Shown here: piece after piece, positions 45,766 to 55,837 of the stretch
Layout: each line of letters opens with the position of its first letter
Position numbering within the stretch: the first letter of the stretch is position 1
Source of the DNA: Chloromonas sp. AAM2
Taxonomy: Eukaryota; Chlorophyta; Chlorophyceae; Chlamydomonadales; Chlamydomonadaceae
Assembly (NCBI GenBank): GCA_004335635.1
Contig: QAXH01006692.1
Location: forward strand, 4,762 to 68,761
Reading direction: 5' to 3'
DNA: 64,000 nt
Translations under genes and position numbers: made by a program
The notes under the pieces: generated by a model
What the model saw: only the letters and a program-made list of their open reading frames with translations
What the model was told of the DNA's origin: nothing
The model's database searches: none

Positions 45766-46981
45766 CTGTATGCTGGAAGGGTGCAGAGTAGCTGTATGCA
45801 ACATGTTTTCTCAGACCCAGCAGTAATAGGCAAAACCTATGTTCCGGCAAGCATGCGTGTATTCTGTCGCCGGTCAAGGCCGCAAGCATAGTCTTCAGGC
45901 TTGAGCAGCAGGATGCGTAATGGCCGGGTTTCTCGACGTCGGCGTTGATAGTGGGTGTTGATGGATATGGGATATCCAAATACTAACACTGGTGGTTAAC
46001 AGACCCATCATGGGGCGAGAGTCCCCTTACCAACGATATTTGAATCAATACGGTAAACTGAAGCCTTTCTAAGGGATTATCATCAAGATCATTGGATTGT
46101 GTTGCGACATGTTGCTTCCACTCATTTATCCATGAACTGGTGCAATCAGTTTGTGGCCGGTGCAAATTGTCAAGTACAGTGACGGTCCCTGGATCATGCG
46201 GTGCAATTCCCTTTGTAGTTAAACCCTATAGGATGATCGGATACTGGGGCGATTGGAAATAGGGCGTGTCACTGTACATATCCAGCTAGCCCTGCATGTT
46301 TGTATTGAATTTTGACAACTCGAAACACATGAAGCACGTGGCATGTCACTCGGGAGGAGGCGCGCTGGCGCGCTCTTAGGCAATGATGGGCCAGCAATTG
46401 GCAGTTAAAGAGGAGTATCAGGGCATCGGGGCGACTAAGATATGCACCACCCTCCGCATGGAAAGCTCCTCTGCTATAATGTGGTGCTCAGACTCTTCAG
46501 GGCAGCCAACAGAATAAAAGTGGCCAAGTACCAAATAAGTTAGCACCGTTCTTGTTCTAATGTGGAGCTGCCTTTGGCAGCAGCGCCACATCAGATTCAA
46601 GGCTTCCAGACTGAAGCTTTCTCCAGAAATGGTGCTGCGCCCAGCACGGCCAACATGACGGCTCCTGTGCTCACTCCTCTGATCACCATTTTGCACGAGC
46701 CCGCCTAGGTATCATGTAAAAAGAAGATGTTTGCCAGTTCTGGGACACCAGCTTGTACGCTGCACTGGCCGCACTGGGCTCCTGACAGGCGACTGTAATT
46801 GCAGCAGGCTGCGTGTTGTTGTTTGATCTGATCTATCCTGGCAGGAGAAGGCCAAGGTTAAAATAGTGTGAGATGACAACATGTGAGATGATAAGCGTGA
46901 CCCCACCGCGACACGGCCCACAAGCTTCCACCAAGTCCGCCATCAAGCACATTGCTATAGCGCTGATCTTATCTCATCAGC
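45766..46981. other. Intergenic
   Basis: 3' flank of the 43,410 gene and promoter side of the small gene at 46982. One R1 fragment is at 46,719-46,749. No other coding signal; short frames at 46,418-46,921 have no family pattern. Confidence 0.55.
46719..46749 (-). repeat. R1 dispersed repeat, fragment
   Basis: Reads gtaaaaagaagatg, then TTTGCCAGTTCTGGGACACC. Homology to other copies stops after the word. Confidence 0.8.
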
Positions 46982-47584
46982 ATGCTGCTCGCCCGCAACG
47001 CATCTGCCTTTACGGGAGCCTCTGCATCCCGGCGCGCAGCAGTGCCCCGCCCGGAAGTGAAGACCAGGTCTTTGCCAGCCTTCATCAGCCAGCATGCTGT
47101 AATCCTGGATGTAGCTGAACGTACTGGCACAGTAGACGCTCCCATCCAAATACCTATCATCATGTAAGGGTTTCGTAGTTTTTGCCAGTTTTGCAGTGAA
47201 GCCTGTGCCTTGGCCGATGCCCTGCATTATTTGCGTACGCCTGCAGTGGCATCGTTGTCGCTCTGGCCGGCACTGCAATCATTCCCATCGTGCTTAATCC
47301 AGGTAAGCCGACCTGGACACCTCTCATCCGCTGACGTGGCGAGGTACACACAGATCGCTAAGCTTAGAACCAGAGATCACCAGCTGCATGGCCACGGGAA
47401 GCTCTTGCTTATTCTGTTGTTGTTGTTGGTGCACAATGTCAATGGTCTTCAGGTCAGTGACATGCATCGAATGCGCATGGTTGTGTTGATGACGCATGGG
47501 CATGCCTTTGCAGGGCAGGAGGCTGCTGATGATATGTTCGAAGGCAAGAAGCCCAAGACCAGCGTGAAGAACAAGAAGAAGTGA
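46982..47584 (+). CDS. Small single-span membrane protein, probably plastid-targeted
   Basis: Exons 46982-47163, 47247-47302 and 47514-47584 join in phase to 102 residues with an ATG start and TGA stop. Residues 1 to ~35 (LLARNASAFTGASASRRAAV and onward) are Arg/Ala/Ser-rich without acidic residues, as in algal chloroplast transit peptides. One clear transmembrane helix follows (IPIIIGIVVALAGTAIIPIV), beginning at an intron junction, then NPGQEAADDMFEG and a basic Lys-rich C terminus (KKPKTSVKNKKK). The size and layout resemble low-mass thylakoid photosystem or cytochrome-complex subunits, but I cannot match it to a named one, and a mitochondrial destination is not excluded. TGTAA at ~48,065 may end the transcript. 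Confidence 0.75.
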
Positions 47585-49157
47585 AGAACAACAAGCGGAA
47601 CTGAGCAGTCCAAGGCTTTGGTTCATTGTTCACCTATCTGACTCCTCAGATGCGATGGAAGCATGCTGTCGCGGTGCACAAGCAACAGATATTGTTACAT
47701 GCTTTGCTTTGGGGCGACAATCTTGAGCATCCAGAAGCCAGCGTATGCGGAACATTCAGGTTCCTAGTTATTGCATCAAAACAACACCTTGGGCAAAAGA
47801 ACACCACACACAACACAGCCATGCACTTGTGATCTCTTGTGCAGCGGACGTGAATCCAGAAGGCATGATAATCCTTGCACCCCAGTATGAATCACTAATG
47901 CTCGTGTCTGCATGAGAAGAAATGGGCGCGCACAAACAACTACGTCAAAGTGTTTTCTTGCTGAAATGGGCATGGCCATGGCTCAATTTGAGCTGTTGGT
48001 AGAGGCTTGATTAGAGCGGACAATTGCCCAATCAAGATGAATCTAATCAGGAATAGAGGCATGTAATCACGCGCAAGGACATGCAGCGGCAATTGCACCC
48101 TCAGCATTCCTTGATCACGGTCCGCCTAATGAATCCAGTGCTTTCTGGTGTGCACTCCCTCCTTGTAATGTGTGATGACGTAGTGATGTCAAGATGAATC
48201 AACAACTTGTCCAGCAGTACAAGTGCACGACCAGCCTCCAGCCTGAGGCTGTCCCAAAGCAGCAGTCGTGGGTCAGAGTAGTTGCAATCCAATTGTTTTT
48301 GCAGCTGCCAGCAGGAAAACCTACAAAAGGCAGGCCACATGCGTGCACTGCCTCCAGACAAAGCCCAAGAAAAGATACATGATTAGGCGTGCCACCTCGC
48401 AGGTTGCAATCAATCACCGTGTGAAGTCAGATGGGCCAAGTTTGTATGCTGTTTGTCAGCGTCAGGTCAATATTGCATGTTTTGTCAGCTTTGAATCAGA
48501 GTGCCCGCACAGCTCAACAGGTCTGTCCCATGCAACACACGGATAGCAACAAGTGCACTCTCTCCAAAAGCTTGAGTGGGCTTGCCTGTAGTTGCATAGC
48601 GCTTGCAAGGCCATTCTCATGCGAGGCTGCTCGCGACCACTTGCGAGTACTTGTGGAATCTGTTGCCATCAGTTGTGCGTTGTCTTTGACATGCTTAACG
48701 CCAGTGGTGTTCTTTTTCAATCACCAAGGTCACGTCAGCAGGCCATGTGCTTTGTTGTTCCGAACTCATAGGTACCCAATCGCCCATCCGAACCCTGCCT
48801 CTCCACACCATAAGCAATGTTCATGGGCTTTCTGACGAAAGCAGATTGTAAGGCTCAAACGTGCCAGCTGCCAGACAAGCCCATGAGGGCTAGCTTGCAT
48901 GACATGACAGCAGGAAACGAGGTCATGGCCTGCATCTGTTTGTGTGCTGGCTTATGCCGTCAGGCGCCACATGCAGCTTCCGCCCTCGCCCTCGCTGAGA
49001 AGTCTTCCCTGGCCTGATGGCCGCGACCACAAAACGCGTTTTGCCTGCAGTCTCTTCGTGTGTCAGGCGCCACATGCAGTGCCTGCCGCCATGCGGCATG
49101 TCAACAGCTTTCCCTTGGGGTACAGCCAGGTGCCTACTTCGGAGATGGAGCACGTGC
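47585..49157. other. Intergenic between convergent genes
   Basis: 3' flanks of the small membrane-protein gene and of the ARID-HMG gene. The word GTCAGGCGCCACATGCAG is repeated at ~48,959 and ~49,061. No coding signal was recognised. Confidence 0.55.
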
Positions 49158-50887
49158 CTACTTTGCCAATGGAGACTCACATCTGAGCACGTGATCACCC
49201 ATCACCAACACGTTCATAGCTCCACCCAACGGTTTGACGGCTTCCAGTGGCGCCGCGCCTGCACACCCGCTACCGCCATCCGCCACGCCCACCGTCCCGC
49301 CTGCGGGAATCGCAACCTTCACGCCCCCGCAGACACCACCCCTCGCCACGGTCGACCGTGGCAGTGCCGGTGACGAGTGGCCCGTAGTTACCACGTGTGG
49401 TGCGGACGTCTCCGGGGGGTTTACCGGCTGCACTGGCGTCGCAGCGCCAGTGAAGATGTTGTTGTGGTGGCTGCCAGCACAGGAAGCACCGGCTTCAACG
49501 TGGCCACTGCTGCCACCAACCGTGCCTGTCGGCCCACTGCTGTTGCGTGGATCCTGCTGCTGCTGGTGTTGGCGGTGTGCATCGTTCAGCAAGCAGGTGT
49601 CATACATTTCGTTGTCAAAATGGGCAAGTAGCAGGTCAGCTGTTGAGCCAATGTCATCGATTTCTTCGCCCGAAGGATGACCCATCGTTCCGTTGGCTGC
49701 TGCTGCTGCGAACGCTGAAGCTGACGCCATGCCCGTTGTACCCGGGGGTGCACCACCTCCGCTGATGTCCATGCCAGCAAAGACATCGGCTTGCTGATCA
49801 GCAGCCATCTGCAGCATGGTGGTCTCTTCACCACCCTGGGTACCCTTGGACAGCCGGTGCCTGTTAGCACCTGAAGCACCCAAGCTGGTAGGCAGCGCAT
49901 GCTGGCCCATGCTGTGCCCATGCAGAGGCGCATCAAGCATGCCCCATGCAGCATGTCCTCCCACCGGCATGTGAGCCAAATGGCCTGCAGGACCGTAGTG
50001 CTGCTCACGCATGGCTTGTTTGTACTGCTTGTACTGGTTGAACTGCTTGTTCTGTGCATCATCAGCAGCTGCTAGGCTGTCGCTGTTGAAGTGTGTGCTC
50101 ATATCGAATGAGTGACTCATGCCCATGGCTGGATTACCCAAGCCGCCGAAAGCGCCAGTTGAGTTGAAGGCAAGCATGCGGGCGGTTTTCTTGCCGGCCA
50201 ACTGGCCGCCCGCACCCTGGTTGAACATCCCACTAAACGATTGCATGCCTCCGGAAGACATCATGCCTGGCTGGGGCATGCTGTTAGCCCCATTCACCAC
50301 CCCGTCTTGCTCAGTCATGCTGCTAACACGCAGTGGCTGCAGCTGCAACGTAGTCATGCCAGCCGGCATGCTATGAGCAGAAGTCAGGCGGCCAGCGCCC
50401 GTGCTTGCATTACCACCAAGCCCCATTGACAGCTCCCCAAACCCACTCCGCTGCAGATCAAACGTGTTCGCTATCCCGTTCACATCCCCACAATTTCCGC
50501 CCCCAGGAAACGTAGGACCACCAGCCACGCTCAGAGAAGCCACGTTGCTTGTATCTTTCCTGCCGCCAACGCTGTTGCCGTTGCCCACGGTAGGAGCAGG
50601 GTTGTCAAGAGCTGGCTCGCTTGACTTCTTCAAAGCAAGGGCTGGCATGCCACCGCTGGTAATAACGTTGTGGTGAGGCATGGAGTGGGTGTTGTCGACA
50701 AATGTCTTGGGCATGTGGCAGCTGCCGTGCATGTGGGTGGCGTCAGAGGCGATGCTGACCTCCTGTCCAGTGAGCCGGGAGGGCCCTGCACTGGGCACGT
50801 CCTCACCGGTCTGCAGTGCAAGGGGCATGCACATCCGGCTGGTCTGCCTCAGTAAACTGACAGTTTGCGTGCTTAGCTTGCATCTTA

Positions 50888-50921
<34 letters not shown>

Positions 50922-53900
50922 TTCAACTACCAAATTGCATTACGGATGAGGGCATTTCTCGCTCTTTCCCTGAAACACGACAGAAGCTGACAACTCAGGC
51001 GAGAGTGCAAGTGATCAACCCGCTGACAGCACAGGCGATAGTGCAAGTGATCAACCGCTACAAGTTGAGCAATGAACGCACTCAGGCGTGTGCGAGTGGC
51101 CTAGGACTGTCCAAAACCGTACACAAGCGCAGGTCTGCAGTCAGATGCATGCAGGTAGCCTGATAGCACCATGCAACCTACAAGAAGCCCTGGTTTCCCT
51201 AAGACTCTACTGCCTTGTCTGCTTTGTCTACAGCATCGCACGCTGCGGTAGGCTGAGGCAAAAGCCTTGCGGCGATGGTGTTCTCTCACCTTACTGTTAT
51301 CAGGCACCCAAGTACTGGCTGCAGCCTGCTGCTGCTGTTGCAGGTGCTGCTGCTGGCAGGCCACCCGCCGCTGGTGCTGGCTGTAGGCACGGGTGTCCTG
51401 GTAGCGAACGCACGCACTGCAAGACAGCAGCAACAAGCAGAGGGCCAGTTCTGTTAGCACTAACGGCTGAGGCATCATGCGCTCATTGGATCGTTGGATG
51501 GCGTTTGCAAGTTTGCCAGGAGCTGAAGCATCACTTTATCCCTCTTAATCAGAATGCACAAGGCCAATGCACAAAGCAGATCCCCAGTACGCAGAGAAGT
51601 GGGGCAAACAGTTGAACTGAACAGTAACGCTTCTACCGAGCTGTTGCAAGACTGGAGAATGTAGCAACAACACCAACATCAATATAAGAAAAGACCCAGT
51701 CTTAAGCCTGCACTCACTCTCTTGCCAGCTCCTGGTACGGCTGCTTCTGGTCCGCAGTCATGGTCTCCCACACCTCCGCTGCCGCCTCCTTGACCGGCCG
51801 GCCCTGCACCAGCTGCTCCCCGTGCTCATCCCAAGTCACCATGCCGGGGTTGTTGTCCACAACCGAGCGCACAAAGCAGGAGAAGGCCGTCTTCACCACG
51901 TCAAACGGCAGCACGCTGGGGTCCAGCACTCTGCCACCGGCGGACGCCTCGTCCCCGCCCTTGCTGCCCGATGCGGTTCCGCTTGGGTTCAGCTCTGAGC
52001 CAGCACCGAGGTCCAGGTTGTGAGCTGCAGGATACATGAGGTCACTGCTGATGTTAGCATTCCCGTTCGGAGACCAGGGTTGTTCAGAACCACCTACGAC
52101 TGCATAGCCACCGTTTGAACGCAGGCGCAGCTTCTTGGGAGTGTCCTGGTGGCCACGTGGGCTATACTGGGCGACTACCGCAGCGGTTGCGTCTCCGTCC
52201 CCACCAGCACTCAGGTTGTCCAAGTCAAACGCCCCCATGTCACCGTCATGTGCACCCCCTGCAGAGCCCACCCATTCCCTGGCCATCGTCTCGAATGCGA
52301 AGTCGTCTTGGAAAGCAGTTTCCAGGGATGCTAGGTCGTCCACTTCACAGTCTCCGCTGTTGCCGGTGTTGTGGCTTCCGAGCCCCGCCCCGCTCCCGCT
52401 CCCCGCGCCGGAGTGACCCACGCCCACGCCGGCCATCATCGGCCCGCCGGCCGTGCTGGTGTCGGCGAATTGCCCGCCTGGCATCATCGTCTGCATGTTG
52501 CTGTTGTGCGTGCGGGGTAGTGGTGGGATGCCTCCTGCTTGTGGGAAGAGTTGGCTGCTTGTGCGTTGCCCGATGCCCTGCTTACGGGCCCGGTGGGGTT
52601 CGTAGATGGGTTGATGGGGGAGGACGTTTGGAGTGAGAGTGAAGCCTGGGGGGAGGGAGTGGAAGAGTTGGCCGAAGGTGGGCCCATCCATGCCAGGGAT
52701 CGACATGGAGATGATGTAGTAGCTTTCGTAGACAGCAGTGATGTGTGTGGGAATCTCGCACCCAGCTTGTAAACCTGCTGGGACGAGAACGGGTGGAGAC
52801 ATTTGAGGGGTGCCTGAGGTACAACTGGTGGTTGGAGACGGTTGGGTGATGCATGCTGCCTTGATGCCCATGAGGTGGGGGTCAGTGCTGGGGCCTGTCA
52901 TGCCACGGGCGTCGTATGCAGGGGCTGGCATCATGGTAGGCATGGGGGGCATGGAAGGCATACCCATGAGTGAGTTGGTGGCATGCAGCAGAGGTTTGAA
53001 GCCGAGGGGAATGCTGTTGTTGGTGTAAGGCGAAGCCAGGCTGGTCGAGGGTAAGAAGCTTGTCCTACTGGGGCTGCATGTCGTGCCTGCGCTGGCATCT
53101 GACTGCTTGCGCTTGCCGGATGGGCTGCCCAATGGACTGGCTGCGCTCGCCAGCATGTTGCTCATGGCTTGCTTGAAGTGGTTGATACCCATGGCGGACG
53201 GTGATGCACGAGGCGTGCAACTCTTGGTTGCCTTGGTGCGCGAGACGGAGCGCTTGGCCGGGGAGGCGCCATGAGCACCACGTTGGTTCTGCTGCTCACT
53301 GACTGGGGGAGGTACCAGCTCGTTCACGTTGCGGTGGTAGTAAACCTGCGAGGGTTGTTCAGCATGCAAAATCAGGGTTTGGCCACTGGCGTCTTGGCGA
53401 TGAAAAGCATGGCCATGCCAGCGCGGTGAACGTGCAGCAGCCATCCATACCTGCTCGTAGTGGTGGAGAACGTTGCAGTAGAGCTTGCGCATGACGAACG
53501 ACTTGTTGGTGAAGGATGCTGGGAAATTGAAAGGCTCGCAAACTGTGACGAAGAGCTTGCGTCCCATGACAATGTCGAGGCCTCCAAGCTTCGTGACCTC
53601 GACGTACAGGCGATGCACATCAATCTCCTGCCCGCCAATCTTTGGAACCTGCGACACGAAAAGCCAGGAAAAGGATGTGCGTCATGTGATGTGATGGCTG
53701 AACAAGTGTTCCCCGAGTTTCCTTGAGGTGTTGTGTGGGGTACAAGCAAAGTATTGGAAGCTGGCCGGTGTGCGGAAAACCGGACGAGATGCAAGCATGC
53801 AGATGAAATACAGGCAATGCACGATGCGAGTCGATTGCACTGCTATCACAAAGTGTTAGATTACGAACCTTGAAGGGCAGACCCAGGTACGCAAGCAATT

Positions 53901-54252
53901 CCTCCAGCGTCCTGAAGAATAGCCTGGCATCTGCTACCACTTGCTCATGCGTGGCTCTTGCTTGTGGGTAAACAGTTTCCTCGCTTGGCACCGTATACAT
54001 GGAGTTCTGTGGCGGAGAGTTGGGTGAACCGCCAGGGCATGCAAGCTCAAGTTGCAGGCTCATGTTGCTCTCCTCCTGCACGCTGCTCAGCACTGGATTC
54101 TTTGCCTTTGTCATTCCGAATGCAGCTTCGTCTACGGAGGCCGAGGTTAAGGTGCCGCGGTTGCCATGATGACCGAAGACAGCTGCTGGCTGTGCACTTC
54201 GATGTTTGGCAGCACAGCTGAGCGCCTCAGACAAGGTTGCTGGCTTTGTCGC
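49158..54252 (-). CDS. ARID and HMG-box DNA-binding protein (5' end unresolved)
   Basis: Nuclear architectural or transcriptional protein by domain content. Exons 54252-53869, 53648-53451, 53345-51718, 51416-51290 and 50843-49158 are in phase (~1,340 residues). ARID is split over the first three exons: ARLFFRTLEELLAYLGLPFK, then VPKIGGQEIDVHRLYVEVTK and NKSFVMRKLYCNVLHHYEQV. A ~470-residue Ser/Pro/Met-rich linker follows. The HMG box (PFDVVKTAFSCFVRSVV to QPYQELARED) continues into ACVRYQDTRAYSQ in the next exon, so the intron falls inside the box. The C-terminal ~560 residues are low-complexity and contain QYKQYKQAMREQHYG. ARID plus HMG is the plant HMGB9/15-type combination, here with one box and a much longer tail. 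The first exon starts after a TGTGTAG acceptor, so a start exon lies upstream. The last exon could instead start at 50810. Confidence 0.85.
50888..50920. repeat. (GT)n microsatellite
   Basis: About 15 GT units followed by a T-run, just upstream (on the minus strand) of the last exon of the ARID-HMG gene. It produces the spurious frame THTHTH. Confidence 0.95.
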
Positions 54253-54841
54253 CTACACACAAGCTGATGGGTGCCAGGCCTTTGCGTCCGGCACGATGTG
54301 GTGTTTGGTGCTTGCCTGTGCAGCGTCTGCAGAGTGCAGAACAGCCGCAATGGCAGTGTAAGCAATCGAGAAGCAATGCGTTCAGAGCTGGTGAACGTTG
54401 CCACCAACGTAACGTGCCATGTCAAAAAGTACGTCAGCGTTTCTGGTTGTTGGTTATCCATGGCTGGCTTTGCCTGGCCATGTCTTCTCCGTTTAAACAG
54501 AGTAAACCATTCCTGCGTCATGCGTTCCTTGAACACAGGTTGTGGCAAACCAAGAATTGCAGGTAGCCAGTCCTCAGGTGCCAGCTGCACTGTTACCTAA
54601 CACGCCCAGGGTGCAGTGCCCTTCTGGCTGTGGCATGGATTGTACAACAGGCCACGGTTTGCGAGTCTATGCACTTCATCAAGTTGAACAGAAGTCCAAG
54701 GATCGTTTTGGGCTCTGGTCTGACACAATCAGAAGCGTTCTGACTCCGGGCCACATGCACACACTCCATGGATAAAGCCAAGTCCTTACAGCACAACATG
54801 TCACGCATTTTTGAATTGGGTGACGGCAACGCCCATGGAAA
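54253..54841. other. Intergenic/5' region of the ARID-HMG gene
   Basis: Should contain the missing first exon of the ARID-HMG gene on the minus strand. A minus-strand frame at ~54,480-54,590 (LPAILGLPQPVFKERM) is the most protein-like candidate but is unsupported. Confidence 0.4.
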
Positions 54842-55015
54842 ATGGACGAAGGGCAGAAGACGCCACCCCCCAATGCACCTCCAGTGGCAGAGCGACCAAG
54901 AAGAAGAGAGAGTTGGAAGCAGGCTGTGGGACGTCTCCGTGCGCAACACACGAATCTGCTCAAGAGAGTGAGGCAGCTGGAACACTTGGTGGCGACTTAC
55001 ATCACCGACTTCTGA
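54842..55015 (+). CDS. Small coiled-coil ORF (57 residues)
   Basis: A complete ATG-to-TGA frame. The first half is Pro-rich and basic (NAPPVAERPRRRES). The second half is amphipathic with heptad-like hydrophobics (WKQAVGRLRAQHTNLLKRV, then RQLEHLVATYITDF), as in a short coiled coil. Its composition is unlike the shadow frames nearby. It could be a small protein or the last exon of a plus-strand gene starting after ~54,260. Family not recognised. Confidence 0.45.
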   Translation: MDEGQKTPPPNAPPVAERPRRRESWKQAVGRLRAQHTNLLKRVRQLEHLVATYITDF

Positions 55016-55086
55016 GGAACTCGGTCAGACGGGTCACACACCCATTTGTAATTTGACACTGTACGTCCTGTCTAGTCCTGATTTCC

Positions 55087-55265
55087 TGTCCCAGAAGTGG
55101 CAGTGCACCGTCTACCACAACACGCGCTGTTCACCCCGCTGTTCACCCCATGTGCGGTTCACACACACGCACATATACATGTTTTACTGACACACAATGG
55201 TTCCTGGCGGTATTACAGACCTATTCACACAAACTGTCCCAGAACTGGCAAACTTCTTTTTTTTG
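55087..55265 (+). repeat. R1 dispersed repeat, full-length long copy (179 bp)
   Basis: Begins TGTCCCAGAAGTGGCA (55087) and ends TGTCCCAGAACTGGCAAAC (55235-55253) plus CTTC and a T-run of nine. The interior has a doubled GCTGTTCACCCC and a CA-rich stretch. The segment 55,129-55,265 is almost identical, in inverted orientation, to 63,179-63,309. Confidence 0.9.
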
Positions 55266-55384
55266 GACTTTCCTTTTCATGGCAAAATTGAATTGACTCT
55301 TGAGGTGGCATTGCATGGACTCTTTGCTTGACACGCTTGGACTAGCACGCTTTGAAGCCTTCTCCTGTTTTTGATAGCCGGTTG

Positions 55385-55525
55385 TGTTGCTTTCTGCCTT
55401 GTTCCTTTTTGCCTTCCGGCCTACGTCTGCCTTTGTTCCTGCCTTTCTTCTCCTTTCTTGCTCAGGGTAGGTCAGAGCGGTACAGATAACGTCCCGTGTC
55501 CTTTGACGGCTTCCCTGATGTATAA
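55385..55525 (+). repeat. R2 dispersed repeat, longest copy
   Basis: Contains CTGCCTTTCTTCTCCTTTCT, TGCTCAGGGTAGGTCAGAGC, GGTACAGATAACGTCCCGTG and CCTTTGACGGCTTCCCTGATG. It defines the family with the copies at ~43,686 and ~45,310. Confidence 0.8.
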
Positions 55526-55837
55526 CAAATCAATCAATTAACACGTCTTCTTGTCACGCCTTGAGTCACAAGAGGGAAGGGATTCCAACCCGTCCAACCT
55601 ACATGTCAAGGGGATTGCGACACACCAGGATAGTAGTGGTGGTGGCCAACCCCTCGAGGTGCTATCCTGCCCGCATACCTCGCCTTGAGTCACACCAATG
55701 CACCACCTGACAGGGCGCAATCAATGGTCTTGCTTTGCTGCGTCAAAACGAAATCCATGTTCCAGATTGTCACCAGAAAATTCAACTACTCAGAACGCAA
55801 TTGATCGGCATGTCAGATCACACTGAAGCAAGAAGCT

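Larger units (their letters stand above)
55016..55837. other. Intergenic with R1 and R2 copies
   Basis: Occupied largely by the longest R1 copy (55,087-55,265) and an R2 copy (55,385-55,525). The remainder is 3' flank of LRRC56 on the minus strand. Confidence 0.7.
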
